From positions 124,001 to 188,000 of the forward strand of contig NZ_VIRS01000016.1 in the NCBI RefSeq assembly GCF_006912135.1: a DNA stretch of 64,000 bases. The letters run 5' to 3'. Origin of the DNA: Cryptosporangium phraense. Lineage in GTDB: Bacteria > Actinomycetota > Actinomycetes > Mycobacteriales > Cryptosporangiaceae. A program made the position numbers and the translations under genes. Shown piece by piece: positions 43,183 through 52,355 of this stretch. The first letter of the stretch is position 1, and each line of letters begins with the position of its first letter. The notes beneath the pieces are model-generated. The model saw only the letters and a list, made by a program, of their open reading frames with translations, did not search any database and had not been told where the DNA came from.

Positions 43183-43752
43183 TCAGTTCAACTGCGGATC
43201 CGCCGGATAGAACGCCAGCGCCGCCAGCATCCCGCCCTGCCGCCTCAACACCATCGACCACAGGTCGTCCGGCTGGGGCACGAACGCATCCCCCGGCAGC
43301 GCGTCCAGCACCAGCCACGCGCCCTGCTCGATCTCCGACTCCAGCTGGTCCGCGTCCCATCCCGCGTACCCCGCGAAGACCCGCAGGCGGTCCAGCGACC
43401 CGTTGAACGCCTCCGGGCTCGCCGACAGGTCGACTGTCCCGACGACCCCCTCGACCCGGCTGAACCCGTCCGGCGACGTCCCCGGGCGCACCCGGGCCAG
43501 GCAGATCGCCGCCTCCGGCTGCACCGGACCACCCTCGAAGACGACCGACGGCTGCGCCGCGAACTCCTGCCAGCCATCGAGGACGTCTTCGACCTGGACC
43601 TCGGTCGCGCGGTTGAGGACGACGCCGAGCGCGCCGCTCGGCTCGTGGGCGATGAGCAGAACGACCGAGCGCTCGAAGTTCGGGTCCTTGAGCGAGGGCG
43701 AGGCGACGAGCAGGCGCCCCGTCAGGTCTTCCGCCGGCATGCCCGTGATCAT
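43183..43752 (-). CDS. YqgE/AlgH family protein (DUF179)
   Basis: 189 residues from the ATG at 43752, the usual family length; a longer frame begins 34 codons upstream but has no support. TGRLLVASPSLKDPNFERSV, HEPSGALGVVLNRATEV, VFEGGPVQPEAAICLAR and a FAGYAGWDADQLESEI stretch with WLVLDA are diagnostic. The biochemical role is not known in bacteria generally. First core gene beyond the island. Confidence 0.9.
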   Translation of the reverse strand: MITGMPAEDLTGRLLVASPSLKDPNFERSVVLLIAHEPSGALGVVLNRATEVQVEDVLDGWQEFAAQPSVVFEGGPVQPEAAICLARVRPGTSPDGFSRVEGVVGTVDLSASPEAFNGSLDRLRVFAGYAGWDADQLESEIEQGAWLVLDALPGDAFVPQPDDLWSMVLRRQGGMLAALAFYPADPQLN

Positions 43753-43860
43753 GCCGAACCACCCCCGCCACCGTTCCGTCGAGTCGCCCACGGGCGCCCG
43801 TCGGAGCATGTCATCTTGTTCGCCGACGCGCGAGCATCTCCCGACGACCGGCACACGAAA

Positions 43861-43888
43861 ACGCCGCCCCCGCCGACGCGGGGGCGGC
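43861..43888 (-). terminator. terminator hairpin after csbD-like gene
   Basis: A 12-base exact stem (CGCCGCCCCCGC with complement) and a four-base loop, 13 bases past the CsbD stop. Confidence 0.65.
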
Positions 43889-43900
43889 GACTCTCGGTGA

Positions 43901-44095
43901 TTACTTCTTGAAGGCGTCCTTCACCTTCTCGGCCGCGTCCTTCACGTGCTCTCCGGCCTGCTTGAGCTTGGACTCCGAGCGCTCTGCAGCGCCTTCGGCC
44001 TGCAGGCTCTCGTTACCGGTAGCGCCGCCCCAGCGCTCCTTGGCGGCGCCCTTCAGCTCCTGCGCCTTGTTCTCGGTCTTGTCGTCGAAGCTCAT
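43901..44095 (-). CDS. CsbD-like stress protein
   Basis: 64 residues, highly charged, no Cys. KAQELKGAAKERWGGATGNE followed by a second amphipathic repeat (KLKQAGEHVKDAAEKVKDAF) is the CsbD pattern. Members are induced by general stress in many bacteria, with no known activity. A GGGAG site precedes the ATG. Confidence 0.9.
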   Translation of the reverse strand: MSFDDKTENKAQELKGAAKERWGGATGNESLQAEGAAERSESKLKQAGEHVKDAAEKVKDAFKK

Positions 44096-44163
44096 GTCGG
44101 ACTCCCTTTCGATGACTGATGGTTAGGTATCCCGACCGCGAACGACTTACACATGGAGCCCGG

Positions 44164-44169
44164 TATCGT
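44164..44169 (+). promoter_or_regulatory. -10 element for leaderless mtnP
   Basis: TATCGT lies seven bases before the ATG at 44177, which has no ribosome site. Confidence 0.35.
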
Positions 44170-44176
44170 CCGCCAC

Positions 44177-44974
44177 ATGACCGTTACTGCCCGGCCGGAC
44201 GTCGCCGTGATCGGAGGCTCGGGCCTCTACGCCCTGCTCGAGCAAGTCGACGAGGTCGTGGTGGACACCCCGTACGGCGCCCCCAGCGACCCGATCACGA
44301 TCGGCCTGGTCGAGGGCCGGCCGATCGCCTTCCTCCCCCGCCACGGCCGGGACCACCGCTTCCCGCCGCACCGGATCCCCTACCGCGCGAACCTCTGGGC
44401 GCTCCGGTCGCTGGGCGTCCGGCAGATCCTCGCGCCGTGCGCGGTCGGCGGCCTCCGACCGGAGCTCGGTCCCGGCACGTTCGTGGTCCCCGACCAGCTG
44501 GTCGACCGCACCTCCGGCCGCGCTCAGACCTTTCACGACGTCGGAGCCGTGCACGTCTCGTTCGCCGACCCGTACTGCCCGGTCGGACGCTCCGCCGTGC
44601 TCGCCAACGCCGAGAACGCCGTGGACGAGGGCACCATGGTCGTCGTCGAGGGGCCTCGCTTCTCGACTCGCGCCGAGTCCCGCTGGTTCACCGCGCAGGG
44701 CTGGTCGGTCGTCAACATGACCGGGCACCCGGAAGCCGTCCTGGCCCGCGAGCTGGCCGTCTGCTACACCGCGATCGCGTTGGTCACCGACCTGGACGCC
44801 GGGGTCGACGCCGGCGAGGAGGTCACGCAGGAGGAGGTGTTCCGGGTCTTCGCGGAGAACACCGACCGGATGCGCACGCTCGTGCTCCAGACCGCCGCCG
44901 CGCTGCCGAAGGACCGCGACTGCCCCTGTTCCCACGCGCTCGACGGCATCGAGCTCGCGCTCGAACTTCCGTGA
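44177..44974 (+). CDS. mtnP: S-methyl-5'-thioadenosine phosphorylase
   Basis: 265 residues. It splits methylthioadenosine with phosphate to give adenine and methylthioribose-1-phosphate in methionine salvage. Visible are the phosphate-binding GGSGLY, the FLPRHGRDHRFPPHRIPYRAN stretch (positions 55-75), the base-binding region VEGPRFSTRAESRWF and VVNMTGHPEAVLARELAVCY. Purine nucleoside phosphorylase specificity cannot be excluded from sequence alone. I placed the start at the second ATG because of the upstream -10 spacing. Confidence 0.85.
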   Translation: MTVTARPDVAVIGGSGLYALLEQVDEVVVDTPYGAPSDPITIGLVEGRPIAFLPRHGRDHRFPPHRIPYRANLWALRSLGVRQILAPCAVGGLRPELGPGTFVVPDQLVDRTSGRAQTFHDVGAVHVSFADPYCPVGRSAVLANAENAVDEGTMVVVEGPRFSTRAESRWFTAQGWSVVNMTGHPEAVLARELAVCYTAIALVTDLDAGVDAGEEVTQEEVFRVFAENTDRMRTLVLQTAAALPKDRDCPCSHALDGIELALELP

Positions 44975-44983
44975 GGAGTTCGG

Positions 44984-45056
44984 ACTCGCTGGCCGGAGTC
45001 GAACCGGCGTCTCCCCAGAGATACTCCAAGGGCTCTGTCCACTGAGCTACAGCGAG
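44984..45056 (-). tRNA. tRNA-like gene with abnormal anticodon loop
   Basis: 73 bases. Acceptor stem CTCGCTG/CAGCGAG, D arm GCTC/GAGC and T arm GCCGG-TTCGACT-CCGGC are all perfect. The anticodon stem is CTTGG/CTGGG with three G-U pairs, and the loop reads AGTATCT, so position 33 is G rather than the universal T and the formal anticodon is TAT. It is not a normal decoding tRNA. CCA is not encoded. Confidence 0.7.
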
Positions 45057-45108
45057 GGGCCTCTCAGTGTGACGCATTTCGCACTGGGAAGCGCCACTCC
45101 GCGCCGAA

Positions 45109-46788
45109 CTAGTTTGACCCCTCTTCGGCAGCCCGAGCCTCCGCCCGAGCGGCGTCCACGCCCGACTGCGTCCGCAGTGGGATCTCCTTGATGAGGAACG
45201 CGAGCACGATCGCCACCACCATGATCGCCGCACCCAGCAGGAAGACCTGATCCACCGCGTCGGAGAATCCGACGAAGAACGGCTTCGCCAGCCGTTCGTC
45301 CAGCTGGTTGATGAACGACGAGTCGTCCAGCGCGCCGCCGAAGCCGCTCCCGGACGACAGCTGCTCGACGAACCGCTGGTTGGCCGGGTCGGCCAGCACC
45401 TGCGGATCGTGCAGTGCGGCCTGGTACGACGGCGTCGGCACGATCGTCGAGAACGCCGAGCCGATCTTCGTCCCGGCCTGGCTGAACAGCACCGACAGGA
45501 ACACCGCGGTGCCGAGCGTCCCGCCCATCTGACGGAAGAACGTCGAGGACGACGTGGCCACGCCGATGTCGCGCGGGGGCATCGCGTTCTGGACCGCGAG
45601 CGTCACCGGCTGCATCACGTTGCCCAGCCCCAGCCCGAAGATCGCCATCACGATGCCGGTCTGCCAGAACGGCGTGTCCCAGTGCACCTGGCTGAACGCC
45701 AGCAGCCCGACCGTCATCAGCACCGTGCCGATGATCGGGAAGATCTTGTACCGGCCGGTCCGGGAGATCAGCTGGCCGGAGATGATCGAGCCGGTCATGA
45801 TCCCGGCGGTCAGCGGCAACAGCAGCAGGCCGGCCTGGGTCGGCGACGCGCCCTTGACGATCTGCAGGTAGAGCGGCAGCGCCGCGAGCCCGCCGAACAT
45901 CCCCATGCCGGTGACGAGCGCGACCAGCGACGTCGTCGTGAACACCGAGTTCCGGAAGAACCGCAGCGGGATCAGCGCGTCCTCGCCGCAGCGGCGCTCG
46001 GCCAGGATGAACAGCACGAGGCCGATGGCCCCGATCACGAAGCACACGATCGAACGCCCGGAGCCCCAGCCCCAGATCCGGCCCTGCTCGGCCACGATCA
46101 GCAACGGCACCAGCCCGACGACCAGCGCCAGCGCGCCCGGCCAGTCGATCCGGTGCTCACGGCGCTGGTGCGGGATGTTCAGCACCCGCATGACGATCAT
46201 CAGCGCCACCAGCCCGATCGGGACGTTCACCAGGAACACCCAGCGCCAGCCGGAGACCCACAGGATCGTGTCCTGGCCCGCGAACGTTCCCCCGATCACC
46301 GGGCCGAGCACGCTCGACGTCCCGAACACCGCGAGGAAGAACCCCTGGTAGCGGGCCCGCTCCCGGGGCGGCACGATGTCGCCGAGGATCGCCAGCGCCA
46401 GGCTGAACAGCCCGCCCGCGCCCAGCCCCTGCACGGCCCGGAACGCGGCCAGTTCGTACATCGACTGCGACGCCGCCGAGAGCGCCGACCCGACCAGGAA
46501 CAGCCCGATCGCGCCCAGGAAGAACGGTTTCCGTCCGTAGAGATCGGAGAGCTTTCCGTAGAGCGGGGTCGTGATCGTCGCGGTGATCAGGTACGCGGTC
46601 GTCGCCCACGCCTGCAGCGACAGGCCGTCGAGGTCGTCGGCGATCGTCCGGATCGACGACGCGACGATCGTCTGGTCGAGCGCCGCCAGGAACATGCCCG
46701 ACATCAGTCCGGTCAGGATCAACAGGATCTGCCGGTGCGTCAGCAGCGTCTCCGACGCTGCTTCCACGGGCTTCGACGGCGCGGCCAT
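45109..46788 (-). CDS. MFS drug/proton antiporter, DHA2 (EmrB/QacA) type
   Basis: 559 residues with about 14 hydrophobic segments. MFLAALDQTIVASSIRTIA, LYGKLSDLYGRKPFFLG and the motif C region VLGPVIGGTFA are diagnostic of 14-TM DHA2 exporters. A long extracytoplasmic region lies near residues 440-500. The start follows the MarR stop by nine bases, so the pair is an operon. Probably exports a hydrophobic compound sensed by the MarR protein. Confidence 0.9.
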   Translation of the reverse strand: MAAPSKPVEAASETLLTHRQILLILTGLMSGMFLAALDQTIVASSIRTIADDLDGLSLQAWATTAYLITATITTPLYGKLSDLYGRKPFFLGAIGLFLVGSALSAASQSMYELAAFRAVQGLGAGGLFSLALAILGDIVPPRERARYQGFFLAVFGTSSVLGPVIGGTFAGQDTILWVSGWRWVFLVNVPIGLVALMIVMRVLNIPHQRREHRIDWPGALALVVGLVPLLIVAEQGRIWGWGSGRSIVCFVIGAIGLVLFILAERRCGEDALIPLRFFRNSVFTTTSLVALVTGMGMFGGLAALPLYLQIVKGASPTQAGLLLLPLTAGIMTGSIISGQLISRTGRYKIFPIIGTVLMTVGLLAFSQVHWDTPFWQTGIVMAIFGLGLGNVMQPVTLAVQNAMPPRDIGVATSSSTFFRQMGGTLGTAVFLSVLFSQAGTKIGSAFSTIVPTPSYQAALHDPQVLADPANQRFVEQLSSGSGFGGALDDSSFINQLDERLAKPFFVGFSDAVDQVFLLGAAIMVVAIVLAFLIKEIPLRTQSGVDAARAEARAAEEGSN

Positions 46789-46797
46789 CCGTACTCC

Positions 46798-47316
46798 TCA
46801 GCTTCTGTCTTCATCAATGCGGACGCCCAACGGGCGAGCGGACTCGAGCCCGGTGATGAACCGGCCGAGCAGCCGCACCAGGTCGTCCACGTCCCTGTCC
46901 GGCCAGTCCCGGACTATGCGCGCCAGATGCTCCTCGCGCTGCTGGCGCAACACGGCGATCACCTCGCGGCCGGCCTCGGTGGGGACGAGCACGCAGGCCC
47001 GGCCGTCCGCCGGGTCGGGCTTGCGCTCGACCAGCCCCCGGTCGACGAGCTGGGCGACCTGACGGCTGACCGTCGACGGGTCGGCGTGCACGGCCTCGGC
47101 GAGCGTCCCGGCCCGCTGCGGACGTTCGGCGAGCTGGAAGAGGAGCCCGTAGGCGGCGGTGGCGGCCTCGCCGACCGTGGCCGCCTGCTGGGCTTTGTAG
47201 CGCACCATCGTGCGACCGAAGCGGGCGAGCTGGCGCCCTAACTCGGTGACCGCGTCGTCGGGCTGATCGGCGGCGGGCAGCTGCGCCGCGGACAGGGCGG
47301 CGCTCGAGTCGGCCAT
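46798..47316 (-). CDS. MarR-family repressor of the adjacent exporter
   Basis: 172 residues from the ATG at 47316, preceded by GAGGAG. The winged helix reads RAGTLAEAVHADPSTVSRQV, then LVDRGLVERKPDPADGRACV, the typical MarR wing with DxR. Flanking helices for dimerisation are present. It is co-transcribed with the DHA2 exporter, the common arrangement for a drug-inducible pump. Confidence 0.9.
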   Translation of the reverse strand: MADSSAALSAAQLPAADQPDDAVTELGRQLARFGRTMVRYKAQQAATVGEAATAAYGLLFQLAERPQRAGTLAEAVHADPSTVSRQVAQLVDRGLVERKPDPADGRACVLVPTEAGREVIAVLRQQREEHLARIVRDWPDRDVDDLVRLLGRFITGLESARPLGVRIDEDRS

Positions 47317-47343
47317 GGGGATACGTCTCCTCGGACAAAAAGC

Positions 47344-47356
47344 TTGCTGGCTGCAA
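47344..47356. promoter_or_regulatory. possible MarR operator
   Basis: TTGC-TGGCT-GCAA lies 28 bases upstream of the marR-like start in the divergent region. This short inverted repeat matches the form of MarR-family sites. Confidence 0.35.
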
Positions 47357-47418
47357 CTGTAAGGGTGTAAGGCTCGGGTCGCCATCGAACGCGAAACGCG
47401 GACTCAATCTGGGATCCC

Positions 47419-47424
47419 TACGCT
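47419..47424 (+). promoter_or_regulatory. -10 element for leaderless PNPOx-family gene
   Basis: TACGCT lies six bases before the GTG at 47431, with no ribosome site between. Confidence 0.4.
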
Positions 47425-47430
47425 GCGCCC

Positions 47431-47994
47431 GTGACCGATGTATTTGCTGTGCTCCGCGCCTGGCTCCCCGACAACGCCGACCCGATCCGCCCGCCGATGA
47501 CGCTCGCGACGCTGGACGCCGACGGCTACCCGGACGCCCGCACGGTGCTGCTCAGCGCCCTGGACGACCACGGCGTCCAGTTCCACACCGACGCCCGCTC
47601 GCGCAAGGCCGCCGAACTCGCGGCCGCGCCCCGGGCCTGCGTGGTCATCCCGATCGGTGAGCGCGACCGCCAGATCACGCTGGTCGGCGACGTGGAGCCG
47701 CTGGGCCCGGACGCGCTGCGCGAGGCGTACCGGCGTCGGACCCGGTACCTCCAGGTGCTGGCCTGGGTGAACAGCGACGAGTTGGCCGCCCGCCCGGCCG
47801 GCCAGCGCCACCAGGCCTGGCAGGCGTTCGAGGACACGAACCCGGGTCCGCTCGAGCCCCCGGCGACCTGGACCGGCTTCCGGCTCCGGCCCCACCGGGT
47901 CACGTTCTGGACCGCGGACGAACTCGGCCCGAGCACCCGTCTCGAGTACCGGCGCAGCGGCGACGGATGGACCACGCACGCGCTGGCCGGGTAA
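47431..47994 (+). CDS. pyridoxamine 5'-phosphate oxidase-family flavoprotein
   Basis: 187 residues. PMTLATLDADGYPDARTVLL and VQFHTDARSRKAAELAAAPR match the FMN-binding split barrel of PdxH, and the C-terminus (RLEYRRSGDGWTTHALAG) keeps the PNPOx dimerisation end. It is shorter than typical PdxH and the substrate-binding C-terminal residues are changed, so it may act on another substrate. It is divergent from the marR-exporter operon and ends at a shared terminator. Confidence 0.7.
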   Translation: MTDVFAVLRAWLPDNADPIRPPMTLATLDADGYPDARTVLLSALDDHGVQFHTDARSRKAAELAAAPRACVVIPIGERDRQITLVGDVEPLGPDALREAYRRRTRYLQVLAWVNSDELAARPAGQRHQAWQAFEDTNPGPLEPPATWTGFRLRPHRVTFWTADELGPSTRLEYRRSGDGWTTHALAG

Positions 47995-47997
47995 GGC

Positions 47998-48028
47998 GAA
48001 GGCCCCCGACTTATGGTCGGGGGCCTTC
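47998..48028. terminator. bidirectional terminator between PNPOx gene and ssrA
   Basis: GAAGGCCCCCGAC and its exact complement enclose TTATG. It lies four bases past the plus-strand stop and eight bases past the 3' end of ssrA on the minus strand. Confidence 0.75.
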
Positions 48029-48035
48029 GTGGCCG

Positions 48036-48405
48036 TGGAGGTGGCGGGAATCGAACCCGCGTCCACCGTCGCCTCAACAGGTCTTCTCCGGGCGCAGTTC
48101 GCTATGTCTCTACTTGGCCCCATCGGTCACGCGAACAAGCCGATGTGACGAGCCCAGCCACTGTGAGATTTCCTTGCCAGCCCCGATGGCCGGGCTGGTA
48201 AGTAAGCCTTCTAGCTGATGCCAGGATCCGGTCCGAAGGCGTTACCGGGCTGACAGCGTATCCCTAGCCTCAGGCGGCGAGGGCGTACGCGCGCTGATCA
48301 GAGTCGGCGCTTAATTGGTTGCAACGCATGGTTTACGAGATCATCGTTGCCTTTCTCGGCCCGCTTCCCCTGTCTCAACGTCCGGTGTCGAGACCAATCA
48401 CCCCC
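48036..48405 (-). ncRNA. ssrA: transfer-messenger RNA
   Basis: 370 bases. The 5' GGGGGTG pairs with 3' CACCTCC, the T arm reads GCGGG-TTCGATT-CCCGC, and the tag frame at 48270-48308 encodes ADSDQRAYALAA before TGA, close to the mycobacterial ADSHQRDYALAA. It rescues stalled ribosomes together with SmpB, encoded 24 bases upstream. Confidence 0.97.
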
Positions 48406-48429
48406 TGGTCGGTGTGTAACCACTCCAGT

Positions 48430-48906
48430 CTAGCGCCGTCCCTTGAGATTGCGCCCATACGCCCGCGCGATCTCCCGGTCGGAGTCCCGCTTGGCCAGGT
48501 CCTGACGCTTGTCCCAGGCCTTCTTACCGCGGGCCAGCGCGATCTCGACCTTCGCCCGCCCGTCCGAGAAGTACATCGACAGCGGGACGAGCGTCAGCCC
48601 GCCCTCCTTGATCTTGCCGATCAGCTTCTCGATCTCGGCCCGGTGCAGCAGCAGCTTCCGGACCCGACGCGGAGCGTGGTTGGTCCAGGTCCCGGCGACG
48701 TACTCCGGGATGTGGACGCCGTGCAGATAGATCTCACCGTCGTCCACCAACGCGAAGCCGTCGACGAGTGAGGCGCGGCCGGCGCGTAGTGACTTCACCT
48801 CGGTGCCGGTCAGCACGATGCCGGCCTCCCAGGTGTCGAGCACGGTGTAGTCGTGCCGAGCCTTGCGGTTGGACGCGATGACCTTGCGTCCGGTCTCCCG
48901 CGGCAT
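48430..48906 (-). CDS. smpB: SsrA-binding protein SmpB
   Basis: 158 residues, usual length. [39 protein letters not shown] and the basic C-terminal tail ([20 protein letters not shown]) that enters the mRNA channel are all present. An AGGAAGG site precedes the ATG. It delivers tmRNA to stalled ribosomes. Confidence 0.97.
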   Translation of the reverse strand: MPRETGRKVIASNRKARHDYTVLDTWEAGIVLTGTEVKSLRAGRASLVDGFALVDDGEIYLHGVHIPEYVAGTWTNHAPRRVRKLLLHRAEIEKLIGKIKEGGLTLVPLSMYFSDGRAKVEIALARGKKAWDKRQDLAKRDSDREIARAYGRNLKGRR

Positions 48907-48975
48907 CGACCTGCCTTCCTTCGAGCATTTCCGTAGATCTAACGATCCTACGGTGGCAGGCCATTCCTTAAATGC

Positions 48976-50220
48976 TCAGAGGTACCCGAGCGGGTTCACC
49001 GGGCTGCCGTCGATCCGGACCTCGAAGTGCAGGTGGTCACCGGTCGACGCGCCGGTCGTCCCGACCAGGCCGATCGTCTCGCCCCGGCTCACTTCCTGGC
49101 CCGGCGAGACCAGGATCCGGGACTGGTGGCCGTAGCAGGTCGACAGGTCACCGCCGTGGTAGATGCAGGTGTAGTTGCCGTACCCGCCGTTCCACCCGGC
49201 CCGCACGACGACCCCGCTCGCGGCCGCGTGGATCGGCGCCCCCTCGGGCGCGGCGAAGTCGGTGCCCGCGTGCAGCTGCCAGCGCCGGAAGTACGGGTCG
49301 AACCGGTAGCCGAAGTCGCTGGACTTCCAGCCCGCGACCGGCATCCACAGGCCGCCGGGGCGACTCCGCGGCCGGTAGCTCCGGCTCCGGCCGGAGCTCC
49401 GCCGCTCGCGGTGGGCCACGGCCCGCAGGGCGCGGGCGATCCGGTTCGACTCGGCCTGGGCGTCGGCGTACCGCTCCTGGCTGGCCTGCTTCTCCTGGTT
49501 CGCCACGACGACCGCGTTCCGTCGCTGCGCGACCAGGCTCAGCACCTCGGCCCGGGCGGCCTGCGCGGCCGACTGTTCGGCCCGGGCGGCGGCGAGCGCG
49601 CGCTGCGCGGCCGCTCGGGCCGCGTCCACCCGACGTTTGTGTTCGGCGACGATCGCGCGTTGCTCAGCCACGTCCTGACGACGTCGCTCGACGGCGTCGA
49701 CCGCGCGGTGCTGGCGGCCGATCAGCTGCGTCGCGAAGTTGAGGCGGTCGAGCAGGTCCTCGGGGCCGTCGGCCGCGCTGACCGCGGACAGGACCATCGC
49801 CGAGTGACCCTCGTAGGTCGCCCGGACGTAGGTGCCGAGCGTGTCGCGGGCCTCGTCCACCGCGGCCTGAGCGGCGGCGAAGTGCTGCTCGGCGACACCG
49901 AGCGCGGCGGCCGCGCGGGCCGAGGCGCGCTCGGCCGCGGTGGCCCGGACCGCCGCGGCCGTGACCCGCCCCTGGGCGGTCGCAACGCGCGTCTGCGCGC
50001 CCGGCAGGCGCTGCGAGGTCTCGACGAAGGCCGCGGTCGCGGCCTGGGCCCTGGCGGTCGCGGTCTCCATGATCGCGGCCGCCCGCTGCATCGCCCGCTG
50101 TGCCGCGGCCCGGTCGGCCGGCGAGGGCCCGTTCCGGGCCTGAACGACGGGTTGGTGGACGAGTAGCCCCGCACCGATCGCGACGACTAGGCAGAACACT
50201 CGGCGACGCCCTACGCGCAT
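48976..50220 (-). CDS. secreted coiled-coil M23 peptidase, EnvC-like partner of FtsEX
   Basis: 414 residues. A signal segment (residues 7-28) is followed by a long Ala-rich coiled coil (about 30-250) and a LytM domain whose zinc ligands are in LHAGTDFAAP and GDHLHFEVR. The coiled coil plus M23 layout and position directly after ftsX indicate an FtsEX-activated cell-wall hydrolase. Degenerate or full catalysis: both ligand motifs are intact, so it is probably active. Confidence 0.85.
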   Translation of the reverse strand: MRVGRRRVFCLVVAIGAGLLVHQPVVQARNGPSPADRAAAQRAMQRAAAIMETATARAQAATAAFVETSQRLPGAQTRVATAQGRVTAAAVRATAAERASARAAAALGVAEQHFAAAQAAVDEARDTLGTYVRATYEGHSAMVLSAVSAADGPEDLLDRLNFATQLIGRQHRAVDAVERRRQDVAEQRAIVAEHKRRVDAARAAAQRALAAARAEQSAAQAARAEVLSLVAQRRNAVVVANQEKQASQERYADAQAESNRIARALRAVAHRERRSSGRSRSYRPRSRPGGLWMPVAGWKSSDFGYRFDPYFRRWQLHAGTDFAAPEGAPIHAAASGVVVRAGWNGGYGNYTCIYHGGDLSTCYGHQSRILVSPGQEVSRGETIGLVGTTGASTGDHLHFEVRIDGSPVNPLGYL

Positions 50221-50297
50221 GCCGATACGGTACGGATTGCCCGATTAGTTCACAAAGGTCACAGGTCTACCGGCGCGTCACCCGTGACACGCAGACG

Positions 50298-51182
50298 TCA
50301 GACCTTGACGTAGAACCGGAGCGTGACCCACCCGGTGATGCCGGCCGTGAGCACCGACACCAGCATCAGCAGCGGGGCCGTGACCAGCAGGATCGCGCTC
50401 CAACCGATCGTCGGGACGACCGTGTCCTGGCCGAGCGCGGAGAGCGCGCCGTCGATGACCGTCACCTTGGCGATCGACAGGAAGACCGTCGCGAAGATCG
50501 CGCCGATCAGACCGGCGACCGCGGCCTCCAGGATGAACGGCAATCGGACGTACCAGTTGGACGCGCCGACCAGCTTCATGATGCTGACCTCGCGCCGCCG
50601 GCTGTAGGCCGCGACCTGGATCGTGTTACCGATCAGCAGCAGGGCGGCGAGGCCGGCGAACAGCGAGACGGCCAGCGAGGTGTTCTTGACCGCGTCGATC
50701 GCGTCGAACAGCCGGCCGACCAGCTCCTCCTGGGTCGAGACCACGTCGACGCCTGGCTGGCCTTTGTACTCGGCGTCGACCGTGTTGGCCTGGTTCGGGT
50801 TCTTGAGCTTCACCCGGAACGACTCCGGGAGCGACTCCGGCTTGGTGTTCTCGACCAGGTCCGGCGAGTCCTTGAACAGCTCCTTGAAGCGCTTGTAGGC
50901 CTCGTCCTTGCTCTCGAACGTGACCTTCTGGACCTCGGGGTCGTCCTGGAGCTTCGTCTGCAGTGCGGTCTTCTGGTCGGCGGTGACCGCCGCGTCCAGG
51001 AAGATCGAGACCTCGACCTGCGCGTACAGCAGGTCCTTGGTCTTGGCGACCCCGGCGTACAGCAAGCCGCCCGCACCGAGCAGCGCCAGCGAGATCGCCG
51101 TGGTGAGGATCAGGGCGATCGTCATCGTGACGTTGCGCCACAGGCCGGTCGCGGCTTCGGTCAGGACGAACTTGGCACGCAT
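50298..51182 (-). CDS. ftsX: cell-division ABC transporter permease FtsX
   Basis: 294 residues: four transmembrane segments (near 22-46, 165-190, 220-245, 265-290) and a large extracellular loop between the first two that would contact the hydrolase. VSIMKLVGASNWYVRLPFILEAAVAGLIG is the family signature region. It lies 48 bases after ftsE. Confidence 0.95.
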   Translation of the reverse strand: MRAKFVLTEAATGLWRNVTMTIALILTTAISLALLGAGGLLYAGVAKTKDLLYAQVEVSIFLDAAVTADQKTALQTKLQDDPEVQKVTFESKDEAYKRFKELFKDSPDLVENTKPESLPESFRVKLKNPNQANTVDAEYKGQPGVDVVSTQEELVGRLFDAIDAVKNTSLAVSLFAGLAALLLIGNTIQVAAYSRRREVSIMKLVGASNWYVRLPFILEAAVAGLIGAIFATVFLSIAKVTVIDGALSALGQDTVVPTIGWSAILLVTAPLLMLVSVLTAGITGWVTLRFYVKV

Positions 51183-51230
51183 GGGTTCCTCGGGAAGGAC
51201 GGGAAGTTGGGGGGCCGTTGGGGGTGCTGT

Positions 51231-51911
51231 TTAGCCGTAGACGCCGCGCGCCTGGTCACGAATGACCCGGCCGCGGTCGAGCTCGACCACGCGGCGGCGC
51301 ATCTGGTTCACGATGTTCGAGTCGTGCGTCGCCATGACGACGGTCGTGCCGGTGCGGTTGATCCGGTCGAGCAGACGCATGATCTCGATCGACGTGTCGG
51401 GGTCGAGGTTTCCGGTCGGCTCGTCGGCCAGCAGCACCAGCGGGCGGTTGACGAACGCCCGGGCGACCGCGACGCGCTGCTGCTCACCACCGGAGAGCTC
51501 GTGCGGATAGCGGTTCTCCTTGCCCTCCAGGCCGACCAGGCTCAGCACCTCGGGCACGACCCGACGGATGACCGAGCGGGTCTTGCCGATGACCTCCAGC
51601 GCGAACGCCACGTTCTCGGCGGCGGTCTTGTTGGGGAGCAGCCGGAAGTCCTGGAAGACACAGCCGACGCTGCGCCGCAGCTGCGGCACCTTCCACGGGC
51701 GGATCGTCGCGACGTCCCGGCCGGCCACCATCACCTTGCCGGACGTCGCGGTGTCTTCCTTGAGAAGGAGGCGGATGAACGTGGACTTCCCCGAACCCGA
51801 CGGCCCGATGAAGAACACGAACTCGCCCTTCTCGACGTTGACGTTCACGTCGTCGAGGGCGGGACGACGTGACTTCGGGTACGTCTTGGTCACACGGTCG
51901 AGGGTGATCAC
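51231..51911 (-). CDS. ftsE: cell-division ATPase FtsE
   Basis: 226 residues from the GTG at 51911. Walker [10 protein letters not shown], signature [14 protein letters not shown], Walker [13 protein letters not shown] and H-loop MATHD are complete. A frame start 7 codons upstream is open, but TAGACT at 51919-51924, spaced seven bases from this GTG, fits a leaderless start. Powers FtsX to drive septal wall hydrolysis. Confidence 0.95.
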   Translation of the reverse strand: MITLDRVTKTYPKSRRPALDDVNVNVEKGEFVFFIGPSGSGKSTFIRLLLKEDTATSGKVMVAGRDVATIRPWKVPQLRRSVGCVFQDFRLLPNKTAAENVAFALEVIGKTRSVIRRVVPEVLSLVGLEGKENRYPHELSGGEQQRVAVARAFVNRPLVLLADEPTGNLDPDTSIEIMRLLDRINRTGTTVVMATHDSNIVNQMRRRVVELDRGRVIRDQARGVYG

Positions 51912-51918
51912 GGGGGCC

Positions 51919-51924
51919 GAGTCT
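51919..51924 (-). promoter_or_regulatory. -10 element for leaderless ftsE
   Basis: TAGACT on the minus strand, seven bases from the GTG at 51911. No ribosome site lies between. Confidence 0.4.
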
Positions 51925-51932
51925 AGCCACAC

Positions 51933-52355
51933 CGGGTCCGGCGACAGCTCGGGCTACACAGCCTTCCTCAGGTGTTGTTCAGAGAGCGGCCGTGGCCGGG
52001 CGCCGGGCGACCTCACAGGGCCCTGTCCGGAACGCCGGTAGAGAGGTGGGGCGGGTGTGACGGCCGGGAGTGCTCACCGGCACCGCCGGAGGTGATCCGT
52101 CACTCTGCGCGGTGATGATCGGCGGACGTTGCCACTGCTCTGTCAGTTCGACCGCAACCCCGGTGTCGTTCGAGGGATGCGCACGGCTTCCCAACCGCCC
52201 CGCAAAGCGAAGATTCCCGGGAAACGGGGTGGCGAGAATTCTTAATGCGGCGATAAGAAACGCCTAGAGATAGCGATAGGTTTCTATTTCCGGACAGCAG
52301 TCGGCCCGGTCGCACAGGCGACCGGGCCGACCATTTATCGGTGGTGCTTATTGCG
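51933..52355. other. gap without a recognised gene
   Basis: About 420 bases between ftsE and the surface-protein gene. It holds the ftsE promoter at the left and the terminator at 52301-52330 on the right. No frame is convincing. Confidence 0.5.
52301..52330 (-). terminator. terminator hairpin after the LPXTG gene
   Basis: TCGGCCCGGTCG and its exact complement around a six-base loop, 25 bases past the stop. Confidence 0.7.

Noticed and set aside
45409-47241. 610-codon plus-strand open frame opposite the MFS and MarR genes
   Set aside because: It is the antisense of clear genes and translates to Arg/His/Asp/Pro-rich sequence. It is a GC-bias artefact.
49027-51872. Long plus-strand frames opposite the M23, ftsX and ftsE genes
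   Set aside because: Antisense shadows of well-recognised genes with no domain of their own.
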